Below are positions 1 to 5,413 of a DNA stretch of 5,413 nt, piece by piece (within the stretch, counting starts at the first letter, position 1; every line of letters begins with the position of its first letter). The notes under the pieces were generated by a model. The model had not been told where the DNA came from, made no database searches, and saw only the letters and a program-made list of their open reading frames with translations. The translations under genes and the position numbers were made by a program. This stretch comes from Chlorobiota bacterium (lineage in GTDB: Bacteria; Bacteroidota; Bacteroidia; Flavobacteriales; Flavobacteriaceae). The DNA is taken from contig JAADEB010000074.1 of assembly GCA_013153655.1 (NCBI GenBank), positions 1 through 5,413 of the forward strand, written 5' to 3'.

Positions 1-192
1 GCGGAGGCCTTGCCGAAGTTCCGGCCGCGGAATGCCGGCGGACAGAGGGGAGCCGCCATTCCGCGGCGGGCGGGCAAGCGGAGGGATTTTGCCGGGGCCA
101 GCCGATGGCGCCGGACAAGTGCAAGGCCGAGCACATACAAGCGGAGCGCCCGACCCGCGGCCTTGCGCGAGGACAGGAGGAAGGGACGCGCC
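1..192. other. GC-rich segment with no defensible gene
   Basis: About 73% of bases 1-180 are G or C by hand count, and the composition switches abruptly to AT-rich near position 192. High GC leaves several frames open by chance. A leftward frame starts at an ATG at 194 and stays open to the window edge (64 codons), but its product has about a dozen arginines, no Asp or Glu, and resembles nothing I know. The rightward frame open from base 1 to the TGA at 247-249 is similarly Arg/Ala/Gly-rich and continues into AT-rich DNA without any protein-like pattern. In related bacteria I would expect mutY divergent from the HU gene, but no frame here reads as MutY. This could be the edge of a GC-rich gene, an intergenic spacer or acquired DNA; the sequence does not decide. 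Confidence 0.5.
24..67. repeat. Imperfect inverted repeat (16-bp arms)
   Basis: The left arm GCCGCGGAATGCCGGC (24-39) pairs with the right arm at 52-67 in 15 of 16 positions, with one C-C mismatch, around a 12-base loop. It is very GC-rich and has no T-run directly after it on the plus strand, so it does not look like a standard intrinsic terminator. It could be a repeated palindromic element or a binding site; whether other copies exist cannot be seen here. Confidence 0.65.
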
Positions 193-251
193 ATAAAAAA
201 CTTAATTCGGAATTTATTTGCTTGGCGTGTACCTTTTTGGGGCTTATGAAC

Positions 252-300
252 GGGATTTGGGATTTGGGAGTTAGGATTTGGGTATTGGGAATTGGAATAT
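252..300 (+). repeat. Seven imperfect tandem copies of GGGATTT
   Basis: Seven consecutive 7-base units begin at 252, 259, 266, 273, 280, 287 and 294. The first two are exact GGGATTT; the others match in 5 or 6 of 7 positions. Five GGG runs lie in exact 7-base register, so the plus strand could in principle form a G-quadruplex with loops of 4, 4, 11 and 4 bases. The repeat lies in noncoding DNA between the GC-rich segment and the HU promoter. From memory, similar G-rich low-complexity spacers occur between genes in Flavobacteriia. No function can be assigned. Confidence 0.75.
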
Positions 301-391
301 TCATGAATGGTTGAACGGTGGATGGGCTCCGGGGAAGGGATGCGTCAAAAAATTAGGAAAAAATCGTTTTTGTAAATGTAAAGTCCTGAAT

Positions 392-422
392 TTTATGGTT
401 TAAAAAAAATGTCTTATTTTTG
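392..422 (+). promoter_or_regulatory. Bacteroidota-type promoter for the HU gene
   Basis: TATTTTTG at 415-422 is a perfect match to the Bacteroidota -7 element TAnnTTTG. TTTA at 392-395, exactly 19 bases upstream, matches three of four bases of the -33 element TTTG. Transcription would start a few bases after 422, giving a leader of roughly 15 bases before the ATG at 445. There is no strong Shine-Dalgarno sequence, which is normal for this phylum. It probably drives HU and the small basic gene, and perhaps rng. Confidence 0.65.
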
Positions 423-444
423 TGTGCTCAAAAAATAAGGTATT

Positions 445-732
445 ATGACAAAAGCGGATATTGTACAAAAAATTGCCTCCGAGACAGGCTTGGACAAGAA
501 AGACGTCCAAAAAATCGTGGAACTCTTCATGTATGAAGTAAAGGATGCATTGAAGAACGGCGAGAATGTGTATTTGCGCGGATTCGGCACCTTTGCCGTG
601 AAGAAACGCGCCAAGAAAGTGGCTCGAAATATTTCGAAGAACGAGACGGTTATCGTACCCGAACGTTATATTCCGGCCTTCAAGCCTTCGAAAATGTTTG
701 CCGAACTGGTTAAAAACAATTTAAAACCTTAA
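445..732 (+). CDS. hup: HU-family nucleoid DNA-binding protein
   Basis: This 95-residue protein is a full-length member of the HU/IHF family: small dimeric proteins that bind and bend DNA in the nucleoid. The N-terminal helices (about residues 3-38) form the dimer body, GFGTF at 46-50 is the family hallmark at the same positions as in E. coli HU, and residues about 53-76 make the beta arm that wraps the DNA minor groove. The C-terminal part (IPAFKPSKMF, 76-85) is typical. At the arm tip the usual RNP is RNI (61-63), so Ile replaces the intercalating Pro63. The ATG at 445 lies 23 bases beyond a good promoter. The gene ends 4 bases before the next start, so the two are very likely co-transcribed. 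Family assignment is firm; which HU paralogue it is, and how strongly it bends DNA, cannot be told from here. Confidence 0.95.
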   Translation: MTKADIVQKIASETGLDKKDVQKIVELFMYEVKDALKNGENVYLRGFGTFAVKKRAKKVARNISKNETVIVPERYIPAFKPSKMFAELVKNNLKP

Positions 733-736
733 AGAT

Positions 737-829
737 ATGCCTAGCGGAAAAAAACGTAAACGTAAAAAGATTGCGACGCACAAACGTAAGAAACGAAGCC
801 GTTTGAACCGTCATAAAAAGAAAAAATAA
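737..829 (+). CDS. 30-residue basic protein, bS22/mS38-like (AURKAIP1/COX24)
   Basis: The ATG at 737 opens a 30-codon frame closed by TAA at 827-829, only 4 bases after the HU stop. The product is almost entirely Lys/Arg/His with no acidic residues: a basic run (residues 5-11), then IATHK (12-16), KKRSR (18-22) and a terminal KKKK. The order basic block, Ile/Met, Ala/Ser, then Lys, Lys, Arg and Arg at regular three-residue steps aligns by eye with the actinobacterial small-subunit protein bS22 and the C-terminal domain of mitochondrial mS38 (AURKAIP1/COX24). From memory, near-identical proteins beginning MPSGKKRKR are encoded beside HU genes in many Flavobacteriia. I infer an rRNA-binding ribosomal protein of the small subunit; the alternative is a generic nucleic-acid-binding peptide. 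The tight coupling to HU and the lack of frame damage support a real gene. It is shorter than the usual cut-off of gene callers. Confidence 0.8.
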   Translation: MPSGKKRKRKKIATHKRKKRSRLNRHKKKK

Positions 830-833
830 GGAA

Positions 834-877
834 CGGACAACAAGGAAGTAGCGCTCGCTACTTCTTTGTTTTATCCG
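834..877 (+). terminator. Long hairpin between the small basic gene and rng
   Basis: An 8-bp perfect stem, GAAGTAGC (845-852) with GCTACTTC (857-864), closes a GCTC tetraloop. It extends outward by AACAAG/TTTGTT (839-844 with 865-870, one G-T wobble) and, across a small internal loop, by CGGA/TCCG (834-837 with 874-877). Only TTTT (869-872) follows the inner stem, so it is a plausible but not textbook intrinsic terminator. It begins 5 bases after the small gene stops and ends 48 bases before the rng start. It could end the HU transcript, attenuate rng, protect the upstream mRNA end, or be a cleavage site for RNase G. Confidence 0.7.
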
Positions 878-925
878 TACCGCTCTTTGACATACCGGAT
901 TATTAACCCTTTAAAACAATAACGT

Positions 926-2476
926 ATGGGAATTGATTTAATCATTAGATCAAGTCCTTCCGCTATTGATTTTGCCATACTCAAAGACGGCGTGCTCACC
1001 GAATTGCACCGCGAAGAAACCTCGGCCAAATTTCAAGTGGGCGATATATATTATGCCAAGATTTCCAAGATTATGCCCGGCCTGAATGCCGCCTTTGTCG
1101 ATCTGAAAAGCAAGAAAGACGGTTTTTTGCATTATCACGACCTGGGATCCAACATACGGAGTATGTTGAAATTCATCAAAACCGTTCGTTCGGGAAAAAA
1201 ATATTCGCCTCTTTTGAAGGATTTCAAACCCGAACCTCCCATTCACAAGGACGGTAAGATCGAGAAAGTGCTCCAACAAGGACACCCCCTTTTGGTACAG
1301 ATTGTCAAGGAACCCATCTCTACCAAAGGTCCCCGGCTCACATCGGAAATTTCATTGGCCGGCCGGTACCTGGTGCTGGTACCTTTTAGCGACAAAGTGT
1401 ATGTGTCCACCAAAATCGAAAGCCAAGCCGAACGCAACCGGCTCAAACGCTTGGCACAGAGTATCAAACCGAAAAATTTCGGCCTCATTATCCGAACGGT
1501 GGCCGAAGGCAAAAAAGTAGCGGAATTGGACCGAGACCTCAACCATTTGTTGGAAAAATGGATTGAGCTGACCAAAAAACTCAAATCGGCCAAAGCCCCG
1601 GAAAAAGTTTTCCGCGAAGTGGGAAAAACGGGATTGCTTTTGCGCGATTTGCTCAACGACGATTTCCGTTCCATCATTGTTGACGATAAAAACCTTTACT
1701 TCCAAATCAAAGAATTGGTCCACAAAATGGACCCCGAAAAGGAAAAAATCGTCAAATACTACGAAGGTCCGTTGCCCGTATTCGAAAAATACGGCATCGA
1801 AAAGCAAATCAAAACTTCCTTCGGACGTCATGTGGCCATCAACAAAACGGGTGCCTACCTGGTGATCGAACATACCGAGGCCATGCATGTGATCGACGTC
1901 AACAGCGGAACATCCAACATCAAAACCGGCGATCAGGCTTCCAACGCATTGCAAGTAAACCTGGAAGCCGCCAAGGAAATCGCCCGCCAACTGCGCCTGC
2001 GCGATATGGGTGGCATTATCGTGGTGGATTTTATCGATATGCAAAAAAACGAACACCGTCAGAAGCTCTACGAAGCGCTTCGCGAAGCCATGAGCGACGA
2101 CCGTGCCAAGCATAAAATCCTGCCGCCTACCAAATTCGGACTTATTCAAATAACCCGCCAGCGCGTACGACCCGCCCGGCAAATCAACACTTCCGAACCC
2201 GATCCCAATGCCGGCGGAAAAGTGGAGGCTCCGGTAACTTTGATCAATAAAATCGAAGTGGACCTTCAACGCATTACGGACCGCACCAAAGGAAAAATCA
2301 TCCTGGCCGTGCATCCCTTTGTGGCGGCCTTCCTGAACAAAGGATTTCCTTCTTGGAAATGGCGGCAACGATTCAAACATAAACGCCGCATCGATATCCA
2401 ACCGCGACACGGATTCCGCTATTTGGAATACAAATTTTTCGACCGGGACGGAAACGAAATCGATCCGAACGACTAA
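926..2476 (+). CDS. rng: Ribonuclease G (RNase E/G family endoribonuclease)
   Basis: A cytoplasmic Mg-dependent endoribonuclease that cuts single-stranded, AU-rich RNA in rRNA maturation and mRNA decay. The 516-residue length equals an RNase G or the catalytic half of RNase E, with no scaffold tail. An S1 domain spans about residues 36-160, with an insertion at about 74-118 that I recall from flavobacterial homologues. The 5'-sensor pocket carries Arg190-Thr191 (IIRT), matching Arg169-Thr170 of E. coli RNase E. The DNase I-like catalytic domain has IDVNSG, with Asp324 and Asn326, and VVDFIDM, with Asp368; these match the metal ligands Asp303, Asn305 and Asp346. The Zn-link CPxC motif expected after RQRVRP (411-416) is absent and the protein has no cysteine. 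The ATG at 926 yields the conserved N-terminus (LIIRSSPSAIDFA). It follows HU and the small basic gene in the same direction, with a hairpin in the 96-base gap, and ends at a strong terminator. Confidence 0.96.
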   Translation: MGIDLIIRSSPSAIDFAILKDGVLTELHREETSAKFQVGDIYYAKISKIMPGLNAAFVDLKSKKDGFLHYHDLGSNIRSMLKFIKTVRSGKKYSPLLKDFKPEPPIHKDGKIEKVLQQGHPLLVQIVKEPISTKGPRLTSEISLAGRYLVLVPFSDKVYVSTKIESQAERNRLKRLAQSIKPKNFGLIIRTVAEGKKVAELDRDLNHLLEKWIELTKKLKSAKAPEKVFREVGKTGLLLRDLLNDDFRSIIVDDKNLYFQIKELVHKMDPEKEKIVKYYEGPLPVFEKYGIEKQIKTSFGRHVAINKTGAYLVIEHTEAMHVIDVNSGTSNIKTGDQASNALQVNLEAAKEIARQLRLRDMGGIIVVDFIDMQKNEHRQKLYEALREAMSDDRAKHKILPPTKFGLIQITRQRVRPARQINTSEPDPNAGGKVEAPVTLINKIEVDLQRITDRTKGKIILAVHPFVAAFLNKGFPSWKWRQRFKHKRRIDIQPRHGFRYLEYKFFDRDGNEIDPND

Positions 2477-2482
2477 AACAAC

Positions 2483-2519
2483 AAAAAAGGCTGACACCTC
2501 TTGGCGTCAGCCTTTTTTT
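2483..2519 (+). terminator. Intrinsic terminator after rng, probably bidirectional
   Basis: GGCTGAC (2489-2495) pairs with GTCAGCC (2506-2512), and the stem continues with CC/GG across one A-C mismatch to a TCTT loop. It is preceded by six A (2483-2488) and followed by seven T (2513-2519), so it works on paper in both directions. It lies 6 bases after the rng stop and about 20 bases beyond the end of the convergent receptor gene, so it can end both transcripts. Confidence 0.93.
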
Positions 2520-2540
2520 ATGCGGTTAATCCTTAATGAA

Positions 2541-5291
2541 TTACAGTTTGTAAAGGAACGACAGGTAGTACACGCTACCCACATGTCCGGTTCCGGGAGC
2601 CACGATGTATTCTTTACCCAAAATGTTGCTTCCGCCGAGTTTAAACATCATGTTGTATTCCGGAAGTTTGTAGCTGATCATGGCATCCACGGTGCTATGT
2701 GCCGGCACGGGACCCGTGGCGAAACTGGATTCCCAAATGAATTTATCCATAAACTTGTAGGAAAGGCTGAATCCGAAGTTTTTGTACACACGCCAGTTGC
2801 TCACCGTGGCCTTGAAGGTGTTTTCCGGCGTGTTGAAATAGGTGAACACATCCGGATGAGCTTCCTTGTCGAAATCCAGCTTGGCATAATCGTACACCAG
2901 GTTCAGGTTGTAGCCGTTGTCCCAATGTTTGACGATGCTGATGTCCAAACCGTAGGAATCAATGGGAATGTCGCTGTTGGTGTAGGTGGAAGCCGGTTTG
3001 TAGGCACCGTTCACCACGGCGTTGAGGCCGGAGTTGTCATGTACGTCGCCATAGGATTTGGGAATGGCCATGACGTAATAGTTGGCAATAAAATCTTCGT
3101 AATGGTTGGTGTAGGCCACCATGTCCACGTTCCAGCCTTTACCCAAATCGCCGCGGTATCCGAATTCGAAGGATTGGATATGTTCGGGGCCGATGGGGCG
3201 CACGTCGGCGGCTTCCAGGTCGGCGGGATTGTGGGTTTGAGCAAACTTCATAAAGGAAGTCAGGGTGTAGGAGTTGGTGTAAACGTCACGGCCGGTGAGC
3301 GTGTAGGTATTGCCGTTGTTGTCGAGATTTTCTTCGGAATAACGGTCCCAATTGTCCGGGGCGGCACCCACGAGGGTGGCATATCCGATGTTGAGGCCGA
3401 TATACAAGTCCTGGGTGGTGGGATAACGGAAACCGGTTTGATAGGCCACGCGCAAGCTGTGTTTCTTTTCTTCGTCCGGCAGCCAAACCAAGGCCACACG
3501 GGGCGAGAAGTTGACTTTAAAATCATTTTGCTTGTCGAAACGTACCGAACCGTTGAATTTCAGATGACCGTCCATCAATTTTTGGATATATTGGGCAAAC
3601 ACGGCACGTTCGCGGATGAAGATGGGTCCGTCGTAATCGGTGAAGATGGTTCCGTCGGAGCGGAGACTGTACTGACGGTAGGAGCCACCCACTTGGATGT
3701 TTCCGTTGGGAATGATATTCGTAAATTCATAATTACCTTCCACATGGAACAGGGAGGTATGGTCCACGAATTTGGCGCCTTTGCGGAAATCGGGATCGGA
3801 AACCACTTGGTCGAATACTTTTTGGAATTCGGGTGTTCCGGGTTTGAGGCGGCCGTTGTCGGCGGTTTCGCGGGCAACCTTATGGGCTTCCTCTTCGGAG
3901 AGTCCGCTACCCAGAATGGCTCCGGCATACACGGTGGCGTATTGGGTGAACCAATCGCGGTCGGATTTCCAGGCACGGTTGATGTTCCAGGCGGCAAAAC
4001 GGGTGTCGTAGCTGTTGCCGGCATCTTCGGAGGTGTAGTAGGCGCGAACGAAATAATTTTTGTTTTTGAGTTCCAATTTATGCTGATGGATAAACAAGTC
4101 TTTGAGATTGTAGCGGTTGGCACCCTGATAAATGGTTTGTCCGCCGCCGAAGCGGGACGACCAAATGAGTTCCAGGTCTTTGTCCGCGCCTTTGGGTTTG
4201 TAATGCAAGGCCACGTCGCCTTTGATGCTTTTGGCTTGGTAGTCGGTGAGGTCCAGTTCCTTGTAGCCTGTGCGCGAAACGCGGATAACCCCGAGTCCAT
4301 GACCCGAAAGGTCGATATCGGTGGCCACTTCGTCGCCGTAGATGTTCATGCCGTCGTAGGAAGGGTTGCTTTCGCGGCTTCCGCGCTTGTCTTTGTTGAT
4401 CAGGCTGCGGTCGGTGTCGGTGCTGTCCACGGCAAACCAGTCGGTGGCTTGGAGGTAGCTCATGTTGACCTTGAAGGCGAATTTGTCGAAAGCTTTGGCA
4501 TAACGGACGGCGGCTTCGTACATGGGACGAACGCCTGCGGCTTCCTGAACGGTCACACCGCCCTTGGCCAGTACCGAAAGACCTTGGTATTTGAAGGGGC
4601 TTTTGCTGGTGATGTTGATCAATCCGTTGAAAGCGTTGGCTCCATAGAGCGCCGATGACGTTCCGGGAAGGAGTTCCACGCGGTCCACGTCCAGGTCGCT
4701 AATCCCCACCAGGTTACCCAGCGGGAAGTTCAAGGCCGGCGAGGAATTGTCGAGTCCGTCGATGAGTTGGAGTACGCGGTTGTTGGCAAAAGTGGCGAAA
4801 CCGCGGGTATTGAGGGCTTGGAAAGTAAAACTGTTGGTATTGATTTGAACCCCGCGGAGATTGGCCAAATCTTCGTAGAACGAAGGCGCCGACACATAAG
4901 GAATGGCTTTGGCCGACAGGCGTTCCACCGTCACGGGCGATTCCAAAACACGTTCCCGGGTTTTAGAGGCCGTAATGACCACATCGTTGAGGCTTTCGGC
5001 CGAAGGAGCCAGATACACGGTCAGATTATCGACCGGTCCTTGCACGGTGATTTCCTTTGTGGCATAACCCAAATAGCTGAATATGAGCGTGGCGGGAAAT
5101 TTGGATACATTCAATTTAAAAGCGCCGTTGAAATCGGTGGCGGTTCCGTTATCGGTACCTTTTTCCAAAATATTGACCCCCACCAAAGGGGATTGGTCGT
5201 TTTGATCAAAAACTTTACCTTTGATAACGGATTGGGAATAAACCTGTAAGGTCATTACCCAAAACGAAAAAAACAAAGTAATTTTTTTCAT
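2541..5291 (-). CDS. TonB-dependent outer-membrane receptor with carboxypeptidase-like domain
   Basis: A 916-residue outer-membrane transporter that would import a ligand using energy from TonB-ExbBD. Residues 1-20 are a Sec signal peptide (MKK, hydrophobic core, likely cleavage near VYSQS). Residues about 21-95 form a carboxypeptidase regulatory-like beta-sandwich (IKGKVFDQ, GTATDFNGAF, YLGY). A TonB-box-like LNDVVITAS is at 101-109. The plug spans about 115-232, with LQLIDGLD (175-181 region) and VDRVELLPGTSSALYGANAF (202-221). The rest is the beta barrel, including FSPRVALVW and GFRYPTTQDLY (595-630) and a C-terminal strand SVYYLSFLYKL. An in-frame TAA 15 bases upstream fixes the start. 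A helical, charged loop lies at about 463-508. The barrel resembles a flavobacterial receptor group that is not SusC, and no SusD gene is adjacent; the upstream side is only 122 bases, so a partner outside the window is possible. The ligand is unknown. The gene converges on rng. No frameshift is seen. Confidence 0.95.
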   Translation of the reverse strand: MKKITLFFSFWVMTLQVYSQSVIKGKVFDQNDQSPLVGVNILEKGTDNGTATDFNGAFKLNVSKFPATLIFSYLGYATKEITVQGPVDNLTVYLAPSAESLNDVVITASKTRERVLESPVTVERLSAKAIPYVSAPSFYEDLANLRGVQINTNSFTFQALNTRGFATFANNRVLQLIDGLDNSSPALNFPLGNLVGISDLDVDRVELLPGTSSALYGANAFNGLINITSKSPFKYQGLSVLAKGGVTVQEAAGVRPMYEAAVRYAKAFDKFAFKVNMSYLQATDWFAVDSTDTDRSLINKDKRGSRESNPSYDGMNIYGDEVATDIDLSGHGLGVIRVSRTGYKELDLTDYQAKSIKGDVALHYKPKGADKDLELIWSSRFGGGQTIYQGANRYNLKDLFIHQHKLELKNKNYFVRAYYTSEDAGNSYDTRFAAWNINRAWKSDRDWFTQYATVYAGAILGSGLSEEEAHKVARETADNGRLKPGTPEFQKVFDQVVSDPDFRKGAKFVDHTSLFHVEGNYEFTNIIPNGNIQVGGSYRQYSLRSDGTIFTDYDGPIFIRERAVFAQYIQKLMDGHLKFNGSVRFDKQNDFKVNFSPRVALVWLPDEEKKHSLRVAYQTGFRYPTTQDLYIGLNIGYATLVGAAPDNWDRYSEENLDNNGNTYTLTGRDVYTNSYTLTSFMKFAQTHNPADLEAADVRPIGPEHIQSFEFGYRGDLGKGWNVDMVAYTNHYEDFIANYYVMAIPKSYGDVHDNSGLNAVVNGAYKPASTYTNSDIPIDSYGLDISIVKHWDNGYNLNLVYDYAKLDFDKEAHPDVFTYFNTPENTFKATVSNWRVYKNFGFSLSYKFMDKFIWESSFATGPVPAHSTVDAMISYKLPEYNMMFKLGGSNILGKEYIVAPGTGHVGSVYYLSFLYKL

Positions 5292-5336
5292 AATTATTGA
5301 ATTTTATTATTTTTAGGTTCACAATATATAAAAAAA
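5292..5336. promoter_or_regulatory. AT-rich upstream region of the receptor gene
   Basis: This AT-rich stretch must hold the leader of the leftward receptor gene and perhaps the promoter of a divergent gene. On the minus strand I find TATATTGTG and, farther out (within 5337-5413), TATGATTTG as partial -7 elements, but none with a correctly spaced TTTG at -33, so I do not assign a start site. No binding-site dyad stands out. Confidence 0.3.
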
Positions 5337-5413
5337 ATGGCAAATCATAATAAAATACCAAAACACGAATACATACGACTCCCCATTTTGAATCTTAATT
5401 CCATCAGAACCAA
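5337..5413 (+). CDS. Possible start of a divergent gene, cut by the window edge
   Basis: An ATG at 5337 opens a frame of 25 codons that stays open to the end of the window (MANHNKIPKHEYIRLPIL and onward). The composition is ordinary for a protein, but I recognise no family. TATTTTTA at 5308-5315 matches seven of eight bases of the -7 promoter element and lies 22 bases before the ATG, nearly the same spacing as at the HU gene. Because the region is very AT-rich, both the promoter match and 25 open codons could be chance. Confidence 0.25.
   Translation, partial: MANHNKIPKHEYIRLPILNLNSIRT

Noticed and set aside
1..194. A leftward partial gene starting at the ATG at 194
   Set aside because: The translation has no acidic residue, a dozen arginines, no family resemblance and does not match MutY, the expected neighbour. 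GC-rich DNA leaves frames open by chance.
886..915. A promoter for rng with TTGACA at 887-892 and TTTAAA at 910-915
   Set aside because: It resembles an E. coli-type promoter with a 17-base spacer, but Bacteroidota use TTTG and TAnnTTTG, and no such -7 element is present at the right distance. It would also leave almost no leader before 926.
1352..2497. A 381-codon open frame on the minus strand
   Set aside because: It is antisense in codon phase to rng, which has all family motifs; the product is Phe/Gln/Val-rich and unlike a known protein.
3575..4300. A 241-codon minus-strand open frame inside the receptor gene
   Set aside because: It overlaps the intact receptor frame on the same strand in another phase and gives a low-complexity Pro/Thr/Ser-rich product.
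2520..4658. A 712-codon open frame on the plus strand
   Set aside because: It is the exact codon-phase antisense of the TonB-dependent receptor, its product has no recognisable domains, and it begins inside the rng terminator region. Codon bias explains it.
4767..5249. A 160-codon plus-strand open frame
   Set aside because: It lies antisense to the receptor's N-terminal domain, TonB box and plug, in the same stop-poor phase as the longer antisense frame.

Overview
The window looks like a piece of chromosome from a Bacteroidota bacterium, most likely in the Flavobacteriia. Four things point there. The RNase G has the flavobacterial form of the family, with an insertion in the S1 domain and no Zn-link cysteines. 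The order HU, tiny basic protein, RNase G fits what I recall of flavobacterial genomes. The HU gene has a Bacteroidota-type promoter (TAnnTTTG at -7). The outer-membrane receptor begins with the carboxypeptidase-like regulatory domain typical of this phylum. None of the starts has a strong Shine-Dalgarno sequence, which is also usual there.

Layout. Bases 1-190 are strikingly GC-rich (about 73% by hand count) and hold no gene I can defend, but they contain a strong 16-bp imperfect inverted repeat. From about 195 to 391 the DNA turns AT-rich and noncoding, with a G-rich 7-bp tandem repeat at 252-300. A promoter at 392-422 drives a rightward cluster: an HU-family nucleoid protein (445-732), a 30-residue Lys/Arg-rich protein resembling the bS22/mS38 (AURKAIP1/COX24) ribosomal family (737-829), a long hairpin (834-877), and RNase G (926-2476). 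An intrinsic terminator at 2483-2519 sits between RNase G and the convergent gene. That gene is a 916-residue TonB-dependent outer-membrane receptor (2541-5291, minus strand) that fills the right half. The last 120 bases are AT-rich and may hold the start of a divergent gene that runs off the window.

How the genes fit together: the rightward cluster is informational (chromosome architecture, probable ribosome component, RNA processing and decay). The hairpin between the small gene and rng could separate their expression or let RNase G act on its own leader. The receptor is a separate, energy-coupled uptake gene; no SusD-like partner lies within the window and its ligand cannot be read from the sequence.

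I see no obvious new defence, mobile or biosynthetic system here. The most notable items are the 30-residue gene, which standard gene callers would probably miss, the hairpin ahead of rng, and the unexplained GC-rich segment at the left edge.
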